The translations under genes were made by a program, and so were the position numbers. Positions 22,238 through 36,002 of a stretch of DNA of 64,000 bases are shown here, piece after piece. This stretch comes from Leptodactylus fallax (taxonomy: Eukaryota; Chordata; Amphibia; Anura; Leptodactylidae): NCBI GenBank assembly GCA_947044405.1, contig CAMRHE010001093.1, positions 102,501-166,500 on the forward strand, in the 5' to 3' direction. Under the pieces are notes generated by a model. The model did not search any database. It was not told the DNA's origin and saw nothing but the letters and a program-made list of their open reading frames with translations. Position 1 is the first letter of the stretch. Every line of letters begins with the position of its first letter.

Positions 22238-25200
22238 GTGACAACCAAGGAGGAGAATGTATCCACATGACTTACTCTATGGTGTATCGGACTAAACAAT
22301 GTATCTACGTGACTTCCTCTATGGTGTATCGGACTAAACAATGTATCCACGTGACTTCTTCTATGGTGTATCAGACTAAACAATGTATCCACGTGACTTC
22401 CTCTATGGTGTATCAGACTAAACAATGTATCCACGTGACTTCTTCTATGGTGTATCAGACTAAACAATGTATCCACGTGACTTCCTCTATGGTGTATCGG
22501 ACTAAACAATGTATCCACGTGACTTCCTCTATGGTGTATCGGACTAAACAATGTATCCACGTGACTTCCTCTATGGTGTATCGGACTAAACAATGTATCC
22601 ACGTGACTTCCTCTATGGTGTATCTGAATAAACAATGTATCCACGTGACTTCCTCTATGGTGTATCTGAATAAACAATGTATCCACGTGAATTTCTCTAT
22701 GGTGTATCGGACTAAACAATGTATCCATGTGACTTCCTCTATGGTGTATCTGAATAAACAATGTATCCACGTGACTTTCTCTACTGTGTATCGGACTAAA
22801 CAATGTATCCACGTGACTTCCTCTATGGTGTATCTGAATAAACAATGTATCCACGTGACTTCCTCTATGGTGTATCGGACTAAACAATGTATCCACATGA
22901 CTTCCTCTATGGTGTATCGGACTAAACAATATATCCACGTGACTTCCTCTATGGTGTATCTGAATAAACAATGTATCCATGTGACTTCCTCTACAGTGTA
23001 TCAGATTAGACAATGTATCCATGTGACTTCCTCTATAGTGTATCTGAATAAACAATGTATCCATTCCTCTATGGTGTATCGGACTAAACAATGTATCCAC
23101 ATGACTTCTTCTATGGTGTATCAGACTAAACAATGTATCCACATGACTTCTTCTATGGTGTATTGGACTAAACAATGTATCCACGTGACTTCCTCTATTG
23201 TGTATCTGAATAAACAATGTATCCACGTGACTTCCTCTATTGTGTATCTGAATAAACAATGTATCCACGTGACTTCCTCTATTGTGTATCTGAATAAACA
23301 ATGTATCCACATGACTTCTTCTATGGTGTATCAGACTAAACAATGTATCCACATGACTTCTTCTATGGTGTATTGGACTAAACAATGTATCCACGTGACT
23401 TCCTCTATTGTGTATCTGAATAAACAATGTATCCACGTGACTTTCTCTACTGTGTATCGGACTAAACAATGTATCCACGTGACTTCTTCTATGGTGTATC
23501 AGACTAAACAATGTATCCATGTGACCTCCTCTATGGTGTATCAGACTAAACAATTTATCCACGTGACTTCCTCTATGGTGTATGAGACTAAACAATGTAT
23601 CCACGTGACTTCCTCTATGGTGTATCAGATTAAACAATGTATCCATGTGACTTCCTCTATGGTGTATCAGACTAAACAATGTATCCACGTGACTTCCTCT
23701 ATTGTGTATCAGACTAAACAATGTATCCACGTGATTTCCTCTATGGTGTATCGGACTAAACAATGTATCCACGTGACTTCCTCTATGGTGTATCGGACTA
23801 AACAATGTATCCACGTGATTTCCTCTATGGTGTATCGGACTAAACAATGTATCCACGTGACTTCCTCTATGGTGTATCTGAATAAACAATGTATCCACGT
23901 GACTTCCTCTATGGTGTATCTGAATAAACAATGTATCCACGTGACTTCCTCTATGGTGTATCGGACTAAACAATGTATCCATGTGACTTCCTCTATGGTG
24001 TATCAGAGTAAACAATGTATCCACGTGACTTCCTCTATGGTGTATCTGAATAAACAATGTATCCATGTGACTTCCTCTACAGTGTATCAGATTAGACAAT
24101 GTATCCATGTGACTTCCTCTATAGTGTATCTGAATAAACAATGTATCCATTCCTCTATGGTGTATCGGACTAAACAATGTATCCACATGACTTCTTCTAT
24201 GGTGTATTGGACTAAACAATGTATCCACGTGACTTCCTCTATTGTGTATCTGAATAAACAATGTATCCACGTGACTTTCTCTACTGTGTATCGGACTAAA
24301 CAATGTATCCACGTGACTTCCTCTATTGAGTATCAGACTACACATTGTATCCACGTGACTCCCTCTATTGTGTATCTGAATAAACAATGTATCCACGTGA
24401 CTTTCTCTACTGTGTATCGGACTAAACAATGTATCCACGTGACTTCCTCTATGGTGTATCTGAATAAACAATGTATCCACGTGACTTCCTCTATGGTGTA
24501 TCGGACTAAACAATGTATCCACGTGACTTCCTCTATTGTGTATCTGAATAAACAATGTATCCACGTGACTTTCTCTACTGTGTATCGGACTAAACAATGT
24601 ATTCACGTGACTTCCTCTATGGTGTATCTGAATAAAGAATGTATCCACGTGACTTCCTCTATGGTGTATCGGACTAAACAATGTATCCACATGACTTCCT
24701 CTATGGTGTATCGGACTAAACAATGTATCCACGTGATTTCCTCTATTGTGTATCAGACTAAACAATGTATCCACATGACTTCCTCTATGGTGTATCGGAC
24801 TAAACAATGTATCCACGTGACTTCCTCTATGGTGTATCTGAATAAACAATGTATCCACGTGACTTCCTCTATGGTGTATCGGACTAAACAATGTATCCAC
24901 GTGACTTCCTCTATGGTGTATCTGAATAAACAATGTATCCACATGACTTCCTCTATGGTGTATCGAACTAAACAATGTATCCACATGACTTCCTCTATGG
25001 TGTATCGGACTAAACAATGTATCCACGTGACTTCCTCTATGGTGTATCGGACTAAACAATGTATACACATGACTTCCTCTATTGTGTATCGGACTAAACA
25101 ATGTATCCACGTGACTTCCTCTCTGGTGTATCGGACTAAACAATGTATCCACGTGACTTCCTCTATTGTGTATCTGAATAAACAATGTATCCACGTGACT

Positions 25201-25515
25201 TCCTCTATGGTGTATCAGACTAAACAATGTATCCACATGACTTCCTCTACTGTGTATCAGACAAAACAATGTATCCACGTGACTTCCTCTACAGTGTATC
25301 AGATTAGACAATGTATCTACGTGACTTCCTCTACAGTGTATCAGATTAGACAATGTATCCACGTGACTTCCTCTACAGTGTATCAGATTAGACAATGTAT
25401 CCACGTGACTTCCTTTATGGTGTATTAGATTAGAAAATGTATCCACGTGATTTCATCTATGGTTCATCGGATTAGACAATGTATCCAGGTGACTTCCTCT
25501 ACGGTGTATCGGACT
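22238..25515. repeat. 42-bp minisatellite (about 78 units)
   Basis: The unit contains tcctctatggtgtatcggac and taaacaatgtatccacgtga. As 42 is a multiple of 3 and the unit lacks stops in one frame per strand, frames of ~1072 codons (plus) and ~1076 codons (minus) stay open; the plus-strand peptide unit is SSMVYRTKQCIHVT. No start context, signal peptide or codon bias supports translation. A unit missing six bases occurs at ~23064 and again at ~24149 in the same neighbourhood, marking a ~1.09-kb internal duplication. The last units (25428-25515) are degenerate. Confidence 0.95.
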
Positions 25516-26734
25516 AACCAATGATTTGGGTTCTAATTCTGTTACGATATGAGGATTTCTCTATCATTGTTAGATGGTTCTATGGTGGCATCTAATCCAG
25601 TAGGGATTATGGGTTCTTTAAAACTGAACCTACCCCCAGTTTTTCTGTATTGGACATTATTTGGAATTTTCTTATAAATCAATGAATAACTAAATCATCA
25701 ACAACTCATAAACAGTTTCCATTCCTTTCAATTTACATTTGAAATCATCAGATTCCATATCCAATACTCTTATTACATTCGTGTGACAACAAAGTGGAAG
25801 ACACGGATTATGTTTCTGGACATGTGGTGCCCAATCCTTCCTCTCTGCCACCTACCAGGCTTGGAAGTGTAGATTTAACTTCCAATGCTTCCCAAGGAGG
25901 TCAGCCAAAACCAAAATGTAGTACATCAATGTCATCAGATCCCAACCTACTCCCTAATCCATTCTCAACAGTAGAAACAATCATTTGAGTAACAGCAACA
26001 CCCAATGGTGAATTGGATGATTTTTAATAAAACACCCATGTCCCAGATCCAGAGGACTATGGAAATCTCCACAAAATCTATAACATTTGAGAAGGAATCT
26101 TTTAGGCCTACCTCCCACTGTAACCCTTGTTACCACTTTATACATCAAGGAACCCCCCTTTACACCAAAATATCAGACTACTACAGTCCACTAAGTCTGA
26201 AAAGGAAGACCAAAACAATCCACCCAGAGCTCCTCACAAGAAAACAAAGAGGATGCAGAGGGGACCAAAAACGTAAATGTGCACTGGATCACGCAAGTCC
26301 CAAATGAAACACAACCTAAACACATGTATGCTTCATTTATCTGACTATACTTTGTATGTTATTATACTTTTGTGAGCGCAATCCACTCTATGTATCACCG
26401 TATTGACGTCCAAACTAGTATAAAGTTATATATGAGCCGGCTCAGAGAAACACACAAGGTACAAGTATGTGAGAAATATGGAGTCTGGTCTAATGGTAGA
26501 TAGAGAAGTGTTTACACATTGTAGGAGTAGTTATACATTGTGGGTTTGGTTATACATTATGGGCGTGGTTATACATTATGGGCGTGGTTTACATTGTGGG
26601 CGTGGATACACATTGCATAGACAAAGAGAAGGTGCGATTACATGATTGGCTATAAAGCTGTCACATAAGTTTTAGCACATAACTTTTGGATAAGACAGTA
26701 CAGGAGGGGGAGGAGATCTAGGCAGCGCAAGAGA
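25516..26734. other. Unassigned stretch with a 19-bp tandem repeat
   Basis: Two plus-strand frames (25794-25988, 26005-26307) have polar, protein-like composition but no recognised domain; they may be debris of a retroelement. 26515-26620 holds about five units of gttatacatt(a/g)tgggcgtg. Nothing else is supported. Confidence 0.4.
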
Positions 26735-29700
26735 AAGGAATGTAAAATTTAGACGGGCACAAGCCGGAGAGGAATGTAAGATGGAGATAGACAAAAGCCA
26801 GAGAGGAATGGAAGATGGAGACGGGCACAAGATAGAGAGGAATGTAAGATGGAGACGGGCACAAGCTCGAGAGGAATGTAAATTGGAGACGGGCACAAGC
26901 TGGAGAGGAATGTAAGATGGAGATGGGCACAAGCCAAAGAGGAATGTAAGATGGAGATGGGTACAAGGTGGAGAGTAATGTAAGATGAGAAAGGGGAACA
27001 AGCCAGAGAGGAATGTAAGATGAAGACGGGCACAAGCCGGAGAGGAATATAAGATGGAGACGAACACAAGCCGGAGAGGAATGTAAGATGGAGACGAACA
27101 CAAGCCAGAGAGGAATGTAAGATGGAGACAGGAACAAGCCTTAGAGGAATGTAAGATGGAGACGGGCACAAGCTGAAGAGGAATGTAAGATAGAGACGGG
27201 CACAAGCTGGAGAGGAACGTAAGATGGAGAAGGGTACAAGGTAGAGAGGAATTTAAGATGGAGACAGGAACAAGCCGCAGAGAAATAAAAGATGGAGACG
27301 AGCACAAGCTGGAGAGGAATGTAAGATGAAGACGGGCACAAGCTGGAGAGGAATGTATGATGGGGACGGACACAAGCTGGAGAGGAATGTAAGATGGAGA
27401 CGGACACAAGTTGGAGAGGAATGTAAGATGGAGATGGGCACAAACCAGAGAGGGATGTAAGATGGAGACGGGCACAAGCCGGAGAGGAATGTAAGATAGA
27501 GACGGGCACAAGCTGGAGAGGAATGTAAGATAGAGACGGGCACAAGCCGGAGAGGAATGTAAGATGGAGATGGGCACAAGCTGGAGAGGAATGTAAGATG
27601 GAGATGGGCACAAGCTGGAGAGGAATGTAAGATAGAGACGGGCACAAGCTGGAGAGGAATGTAAGATAGAGACGGGCACAAGCCGGAGAGGAATGTAAGA
27701 TAGAGACGGGCACAAGCTGTAGAGGAATGTAAGATAGAGACGGGCACAAGCCGGAGAGGAATGTAAGATGGAGATGGGCACAAGCTGGAGAGGAATGTAA
27801 GATAGAGACGGGCACAAGCTGGAGAGGAATGTAAGATAGAGATGGGCACAAGCTGGAGAGGAATGTAAGATGGAGATGGGCACAAGCTGGAGAGGAATGT
27901 AAGATAGAGACGGGCACAAGCTGGAGAGGAATGTAAGATAGAGATGGGCACAAGCCGGAGAGGAATGTAAGATGGAGACGGACACAAGCTGGAGAGGAAT
28001 GTAAGATAGAGACGGGCAAAAGCCGGAGAGGAATGTAAGATGGAGATGGGCACAAGCTGGAGAGGAATGTAAGATGGAGACGAACACAAGCCGGAGAGGA
28101 ATGTAAGATGGAGACGAACACAAGCCGGAGAGGAATGTAAGATGGAGACAGGAACAAGCCTTAGAGGAATGTAAGATGGAGAGGGGCACAAGCTGGAGAG
28201 GAATGTAAGATGAAGACAGGCACAAGCTGGAGAGGAATGTATGATGGGGACGGACACAAGCTGGAGAGGAATGTAAGATGGAGACGGACACAAGTTGGAG
28301 AGGAATGTAAGATGGAGATGGGCACAAACCAGAGAGGGATGTAAGATGGAGACGGGCACAAGCCAGAGAGGAATGTAAGATAGAGACGGGCACAAGCCGG
28401 AGAGGAATGTAAGATGGAGACAGGAACAAGCCTTAGAGGAATGTAAGATGGAGACGGGCACAAGCTGAAGAGGAATGTAAGATAGAGACGGGCACAAGCT
28501 GGAGAGGAACGTAAGATGAAGAAGGGTACAAGGTAGAGAGGAATTTAAGATGGAGACAGGAACAAGCCGCAGAGGAATGAAAGATGGAGACGAGCACAAG
28601 CTGGAGAGGAATGTAAGATGAAGACAGGCACAAGCTGGAGAGGAATGTATGATGCGGACGGACACAAGCTGGAGAGGAATGTAAGATGGAGATGGGCACA
28701 AACCAGAGAGGGATGTAAGATGGAGATGATCACAAGCTGGAGAGGAATGTAAGATAGAGACGGGCACAAGCTGGAGAGGAATGTAAGATAGAGACGGACA
28801 CAAGCTGGAGAGGAATGTAAGATGGAGATGGGCACAAGCTGGAGAGGAATGTAAGATAGAGACGGGCACAAGCTGGAGAGGAATGTAACATAGAGACGGA
28901 CACAAGCTGGAGAGGAATGTAAGATAGAGACGGGCACAAGCCGGAGAGGAATGTAAGATGGAGATGGGCACAAGCTGGAGAGGAATGTAAGATGGAGATG
29001 GGCACAAGCTGGAGAGGAATGTAAGATAGAGACGGGCACAAGCTGGAGAGGAATGTAAGATAGAGACGTGCACAAGCCGGAGAGGAATGTAAGATAGAGA
29101 CGGGCACAAGCTGGAGAGGAATGTAAGATAGAGACGGGCACAAGCTGGAGAGGAATGTAAGATAGAGACGACCACAAGCTGGAGAGGAATGTAAGATAGA
29201 GACGGGCACAAGCCGGAGAGGAATGTAAGATGGAGATGGGCACAAGCTGGAGAGGAATGTAAGATAGAGACGGGCACAAGCTGGAGAGGAATGTAAGATA
29301 GAGACGGACACAAGCTGGAGAGGAATGTAAGATAGAGACGGGCACAAGCTGGAGAGGAATGTAAGATGGAGATGGGCACAAGCTGGAGAGGAATGTAAGA
29401 TGGAGATGGGCACAAGCTGGAGAGGAATGTAAGATAGAGACGGGCACAAGCTGGAGAAGAATGTAAGATAGAGACGGGCACAAGCCGGAGAGGAATGTAA
29501 GATGGAGACAGGAACAAGCCTTAGAGGAATGTAAGATGGAGACGGGCACAAGCTGAAGAGGAATGTAAGATAGAGACGGGCACAAGCTGGAGAGGAACGT
29601 AAGATGGAGAAGGGTACAAGGTAAAGAGGAATTTAAGATGGAGACAGGAACAAGTCGCAGAGGAATGAAAGATGGAGACGAGCACAAGCTGGAGAGGAAT

Positions 29701-31733
29701 GTAAGATGAAGACGGGCACAAGCTGGAGAGGAATGTATGATGTGGACGGACACAAGCTGGAGAGGAATGTAAGATGGAGACGGACACAAGTTGGAGAGGA
29801 ATGTAAGATGGAGATGGGCACAAGCTGGAGAGGAATGTAAGATAGAGACGGGCACAAGCTGGAGAGGAATGTAAGATAGAGACGGACACAAGCTGGAGAG
29901 GAATGTAAGATAGAGATGGGCACAAGCCGGAGAGGAATATAAGATGGAGATGGGCACAAGCTGGAGAGGAATGTAAGATGGAGATGGGCACAAGCTGGAG
30001 AGGAATGTAAGATAGAGACGGGCACAAGCTGGAGAGGAATGTAAGATAGAGACGGGCACAAGCCGGAGAGGAATGTAAGATGGAGACAGGAACAAGCCTT
30101 AGAGGAATGTAAGATGGAGACGGGCACAAGCTGAAGAGGAATGTAAGATAGAGACGGGCACAAGCTGGAGAGGAACGTAAGATGGAGAAGGGTACAAGGT
30201 AGAGAGGCATTTAAGATGGAGACAGGAACAAGTCGCAGAGGAATGAAAGATGGAGACGAGCACAAGCTGGAGAGGAATGTAAGATGAAGACGGGCACAAG
30301 CCGGAGAGGAATGTAAGATGGAGATGGGCACAAGCTGGAGAGGAATGTAAGATAGAGACGAGCACAAGCCGGAGAGGAATGTAAGATGGAGACGAACACA
30401 AGCCGGAGAGGAATGTAAGATGGAGACAGGAACAAGCCTTAGAGGAATGTAAGATGGAGTCGGGCACAAGCTGAAGAGGAATGTAAGATAGAGACGGGCA
30501 CAAGCTGGAGAGGAACGTAAGATGGAGAAGGGTACAAGGTAGAGAGGAATTTAAGATGGAGACAGGAACAAGCCGCAGAGGAATGAAAGATGGAGACGAG
30601 CACAAGCTGGAGAGGAATGTAAGATAAAGACGGGCACAAGCTGGAGAGGAATGTATGATGCGGACGGACACAAGCTGGAGAGGAATGTAAGATGGAGACG
30701 GACACAAGTTGGAGAGGAATGTAAGATGGAGATGGGCACAAACCAGAGAGGGATGTAAGATGGAGAAGGGCACAAGCCGGAGAGGAATGTAAGATAGAGA
30801 CGGGCACAAGCTGGAGAGGAATGTAAGATAGAGACGGGCACAAGCTGGAGAAGAATGTAAGATAGAGACGGGCACAAGCCGGAGAGGAATGTAAGATGGA
30901 GACAGGAACAAGCCTTAGAGGAATGTAAGATGGAGACGGGCACAAGCTGAAGAGGAATGTAAGATAGAGACGGGCACAAGCCGGAGAGGAATGTAAGATG
31001 GAGATGGGCACAAGCTGGAGAGGAATGTAAGATGGAGATGGGCACAAGCTGGAGAGGAATGTAAGATAGAGACGGGCACAAGCTGGAGAGGAATGTAAGA
31101 TAGAGACGGGCACAAGCCGGAGAGGAATGTAAGATGGAGATGGGCACAAGCTGGAGAGGAATGTAAGATAGAGACGGGCACAAGCTGGAGAGGAATGTAA
31201 GATAGAGACGGACACAAGCTGGAGAGGAATGTAAGATAGAGACGGGCACAAGCCGGAGAGGAATGTAAGATGGAGATGGGCACAAGCTGGAGAGGAATGT
31301 AAGATGGAGATGGGCACAAGCTGGAGAGGAATGTAAGATAGAGACGGGCACAAGCTGGAGAGGAATGTAAGATAGAGACGGGCACAAGCTGGAGAGGAAT
31401 GTAAGATAGAGACGGGCACAAGCTGGAGAGGAATGTAAGATAGAGACGGGCACAAGCGGAGAGGAATGTAAGATGGAGATGGGCACAAGCTGGAGAGGAA
31501 TGTAAGATAGAGACGGGCACAAGCTGGAGAGGAATGTAAGATAGAGACGGACACAAGCTGGAGAGGAATGTAAGATAGAGACGGGCACAAGCCGGAGAGG
31601 AATGTAAGATGGAGATGGGCACAAGCTGGAGAGGAATGTAAGATAGAGACGGGCACAAACCAGAGAGGGATGTAAGATGGAGACGGACACAAACCAGAGA
31701 GGAATGTAAGATGGAGACCGGCACAGGCTTTAT
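26735..31733. repeat. 34-bp minisatellite, left arm (about 147 units)
   Basis: The unit contains gaggaatgtaagatagagac followed by gggcacaagctgga. Variants: g(a/g)t in agat(a/g)gag, agc(t/c)gg, ggaacaagcc. A distinctive cassette (aacaagccttagagg, then aagctgaagagg, then ggtacaaggtagag, then aagccgcagagg) recurs at ~27130, 28430, 29515, 30090, 30435 and 30910, showing higher-order duplication. Since 3 x 34 = 102, minus-strand frames stay open for up to ~750 codons; these are not genes. The same unit appears inverted at 36003-37276. Confidence 0.95.
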
Positions 31734-32124
31734 TCCTCACAGTTTGCCCATTTAATATTCTATATCATGTACTAGGAAGCTGTAAATAATTCAGAATTGG
31801 GGGAATTAGAGCATAACTGCACATGCAGAACTTTGAAAAAGTCCAAAACTTTGAATGAAAAAACTTCTTGTGGAGTCTCCTTATTCTGAAAGCTGGCGGT
31901 GTAGGGTCCGCTCTATAAATGAAGCTTCTTTGCGGGGCCAGGTGGACTTTTTGTTTATAGCAATTTGGGGCTGATGTTTTGATCTTCTGATTTTTTTGCA
32001 CTACAGCGTCCCCTAATATTTCTAGAAGTTTCTAGATCGGGCCTTGTCAGACACCTAATGTCAATGTGAGTTACATTTCTTATTTATTTTCATATCTGAT
32101 CTTGGGAAAGAAGAGCAAATTGAG

Positions 32125-32305
32125 CTTTAAAGCCGGGGCCCCACGTGGCAGTTTACAGTCCCTGCAAAGTGGATATTATTCTAGTGAATATCATCGACAA
32201 ATTGCCGAAAAGTACCTGCAGCGGAAATGCTGTGATTTGTCAATTATACCTATGTAAATGGCGGAGATTTCCCTATACTTATAATGGAAGCAGAAAGTCC
32301 AAAAG
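32125..32305. repeat. Dispersed repeat shared with 13130-13325
   Basis: Contains ccacgtggcagt, tcaattatacctatg and agcagaaagtcc in the same order as the first copy. Non-coding. Confidence 0.5.
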
Positions 32306-32389
32306 GGGTCTGATCACTAATATAATACACTACAATGTTAATGCATTGCAATGTATTATAAAATTCCTAGATTTCTATTACAGCCGGAC

Positions 32390-34365
32390 TTGCACCTGCA
32401 CATTTATTGGTTACGTTGCGGTCACATCAGATTGCACCTGCACATTTATTGGTTACTTTGCGGTCACATCAGATTGCACCTGCACATTTATTGGTTACGT
32501 TGCGGTCACATCAGATTGCACCTGCACATTTATTGGTTACGTTGTGGTCACATCAGATTGCTCCTGCACATTTATTGGTTACGTTGCGGTCACATCAGAT
32601 TGCTCCTGCGCATTTATTGGTTACGTTGCGGTCACATCAGATTGCACCTGCACATTTATTTATTACGTTGCGGTCACATCAGATTGCACCTGCACATTTA
32701 TTACGTTGCGGTCACATCAGATTGCACCTGCACATTTATTAGTTACGTTGCGGTCACATCAGATTGCACCTGCACATTTATTTATTATGTTGCGGTCACA
32801 TCAGATTGCACCTGCACATTTATTGGTTACGTTGCGGTCACATCAGATTGCACCTGCACATTTATTGGTTACGTTGCGGTCACATCAGATTGCTCCTGCA
32901 CATTTATTGGTTACGTTGCGGTCACATCAGATTGCACCTGCACATTTATTACGTTGCGGTCACATCAGATTGCACCTGCACATTTATTGGTTACGTTGCG
33001 ATCACATCAGATTGCACCTACACATTTATTGGTTACGTTGCGGTCACATCAGATTGCACCTGCACATTTATTTGTTACATTGCGGTCACATCAGATTGCA
33101 CCTGCACATTTATTGGTTACGTTGCGGTCACATCAGATTGCACCTGCACATTTATTTATTACGTTGCGGTCACATCAGATTGCACCTGCACATTTATTAC
33201 GTTGCGGTCACATCAGATTGCACCTGCACATTTATTTGTTACATTGCGGTCACATCAGATTGCACCTGCACATTTATTGGTTACGTTGCGGTCACATCAG
33301 ATTGCACCTGCACATTTATTTGTTACATTGCGGTCACATCAGATTGCACCTGCACATTTATTGGTTACGTTGCGGTCACATCAGATTGCACCTGCACATT
33401 TATTTGTTACATTGCGGTCACATCAGATTGCACCTGCACATTTATTGGTTACGTTGCGGTCACATCAGATTGCACCTGCACATTTATTTATTACGTTGCG
33501 GTCACATCAGATTGCACCTGCACATATATTACGTTGCGGTCACATCAGATTGCACCTGCACATTTATTTGTTACATTGCGGTCACATCAGATTGCACCTG
33601 CACATTTATTGGTTACGTTGCGGTCACATCAGATTGCACCTGCACATTTATTTGTTACATTGCGGTCACATCAGATTGCACCTGCACATTTATTGGTTAC
33701 GTTGCGGTCACATCAGATTGCACCTGCACATTTATTTGTTACATTGCGGTCACATCAGATTGCACCTGCACATTTATTGGTTACGTTGCGGTCACATCAG
33801 ATTGCACCTGCACATTTATTTATTACGTTGCGGTCACATCAGATTGCACCTGCACATATATTACGTTGCGGTCACATCAGATTGCACCTGCACATTTATT
33901 TGTTACATTGCGGTCACACCAGATTGCACCTGCACATTTATTGGTTACGTTGCGGTCACATCAGATTGCACCTGCACATTTATTTGTTACATTGCGGTCA
34001 CATCAGATTGCACCTGCACATTTATTGGTTACGTTGCGGTCACATCAGATTGCTCCTGCACATTTATTGGTTACGTTGCGATCACATCAGATTGCACCTG
34101 CACATTTATTTGTTACATTGCGGTCACATCAGATTGCACCTGCACATTTATTTGTTACATTGCGGTCACACCAGATTGCACCTGCACATTTATTGGTTAC
34201 GTTGCGGTCACATCAGATTGCACCTGCACATTTATTTGTTACATTGCGGTCACATCAGATTGCACCTGCACATTTATTGGTTACGTTGCGGTCACATCAG
34301 ATTGCACCTGCACATTTATTGGTTACGTTGCGGTCACATCAGATTGCACCTGCACATTTATTACA
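32390..34365. repeat. 42-bp minisatellite with 38-bp variants (about 48 units)
   Basis: The unit contains ttgcacctgcacatttattg, gttacgttgc and ggtcacatcaga. Variants: tttgttacat or tttattacg in the middle, and short units missing four bases. The short units shift the frame, so plus-strand frames of up to ~780 codons pass through all three phases. A block of alternating tattggtt and tatttgtt units repeats, indicating higher-order duplication. This array is unrelated in sequence to the 42-bp array at 22.2-25.5 kb. Confidence 0.95.
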
Positions 34366-35232
34366 CTTTGTTGTTCCGTCTTCCAGCACTTTCTATGTGC
34401 ACTGGACGGGTAGTGCGAGGTTCTTCGCATTCCTTTGTGTTATTTCCTGGAAAGGTGAAGTGTAAAGTATTTCTGTGCATTCACATCTGAGCCCTGAGGG
34501 TGCATGTACTGAAAGATTTAGTGAGTTGTGCTTCCATAAGATTAGTTACTCAACTTTCCCAGGATCCTGAATGACAGATCTACATGGTTATACAGTAATA
34601 CAGGAGCAGGGATGTGTGGCTGTACATCAGGGCTCTCTGTAGCCAGGGAAAGCTGGGTGCCAGCCCTACTGCTAACTGGGATGGTGCGTAGTACACAGCA
34701 TAGATTCCAGTTGCCTTGGTGAGTGACATTTTGGCACCGATTCACACCACAAGTCAGGGCTTATTTGCATGATGGCCGGGAATCCACCTGCTAGTCACAG
34801 AAGAAGGAAGCAGCGAGTATGCGGCCACTTACTGGCATATATTGTGTCGCCCTGGGGGGTTCTTGTTGTCAGGTCATTATTAGACCTTAGGTATCTAAGC
34901 CAGCTGCAGTGTTGAAACATAGTTTGCCTTTTAGTGAAATCCTGTTGGCTTGGCATTAGGCCAGTAGTCTCAGGACAGACGAGGAGCACGGGGTTCTAGA
35001 AACTCTTGTATCCGGGACATTATTTGGGCAACTGATTCAACCTGTAGACTGTCTTTATTTCATTTAGGCAGTTTAGTTCGATCCCATATGTTCAAATAAA
35101 AGCTATTTATGGGACCATTCTGTATAGGAGATTTAAGTTTGATGACATTGACATGAGGGATCTATGGTTAATGCATAGTTTAGACTGCACAGCTATTTAT
35201 AGATTTGCTCTTGTTGGATGGTATTAGTGGAT
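34366..35232. other. Unassigned spacer sequence
   Basis: Unique-looking, mixed composition. Only short frames, none with a domain. Nothing supported. Confidence 0.4.
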
Positions 35233-35385
35233 TTTAAAGCTCAATTTGCTCTTCTTTCCCAAGATCAGATATGAAAATAAATAAGAAATGTAACTCACAT
35301 TGACATTAGGCGTCTGACAAGGCCTGATCTAGAAACTTCTAGAAATATTGGTGGACGCTGTAGTGCAAAAAATTCAGAATATCAA

Positions 35386-35634
35386 GGGTGACTCAGTGGT
35401 TAGTACTGCAGCCTTGCAGCGCTGGAGTCCTGAGTTCAAATCCTGACAAGGAAAACATCTGCAAGGAGTTTGTATGTTTTCCCCGTGTTTGGTGGGTTTC
35501 CTCCGGTTTCCTCCCGCACTCCAAAGACATCCTGATAGGGAATGTAGATTGTGAGCTCTATATGGGACAGTGACTGACAATGTCTGTAAAGCGCTGCGGA
35601 ATATGATGGCGCTATGCAAGTAAGCATAATAAAT
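35386..35634 (+). mobile_element. tRNA-derived SINE
   Basis: The tRNA-like head has an A-box region gactcagtggttagtac and a B-box gagttcaaatcc. A conserved body follows (ttggtgggtttcctccgg), then a tail gcgctgcggaatatgatggc and an AATAA end. A 10-bp target duplication with one mismatch flanks it: agaatatcaa (35376-35385) and agaagatcaa (35635-35644). The left arm of the large inverted repeat lacks it, so it inserted into the right arm only. The tail matches the 3' end of the LINE at 54.6 kb. Confidence 0.85.
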
Positions 35635-36002
35635 AGAAGATCAAAACATCAGCCCCAAATTGCTATAAATAAAAAGTCCACCTAGCCCCACAAAGAAGGT
35701 TCCCTTATAGAGCGGACCCTACACCGCCAGCTGTCAGAATACGGAGACTCCACAAGAAGTTTTTTCTTACAAAGTTTTGGACTTTCTAGTGTGTTAAAAC
35801 GTAACAAAAACTCTATAAATTTGGTATTTCCATAATCAGGCCAGCCCACAGAATAAAAGGGACACCCCATAAAATGAAGCCTGAAAGAAAGTTCTGCATG
35901 TGCAGTTATGCTCTAATTCCCCCATTTCTGAATTATTTACAGCTTCCTAGTACATGATATAGAATATTAAATGGGCAAAGTGTGAGGGATAAAGCCTGTG
36001 CC

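Noticed and set aside
22210..25446. Two overlapping frames of ~1070 codons, one per strand, as giant repeat proteins
   Set aside because: They arise because a 42-bp unit without stops repeats; both strands are equally open, with no start context or codon signature.
26672..31740. Many long minus-strand frames (up to ~754 codons) rich in SPSYIPL and LHSSPACARL
   Set aside because: These are the three rotating frames of the 34-bp minisatellite; the same peptides appear from the inverted array at 36-37 kb.
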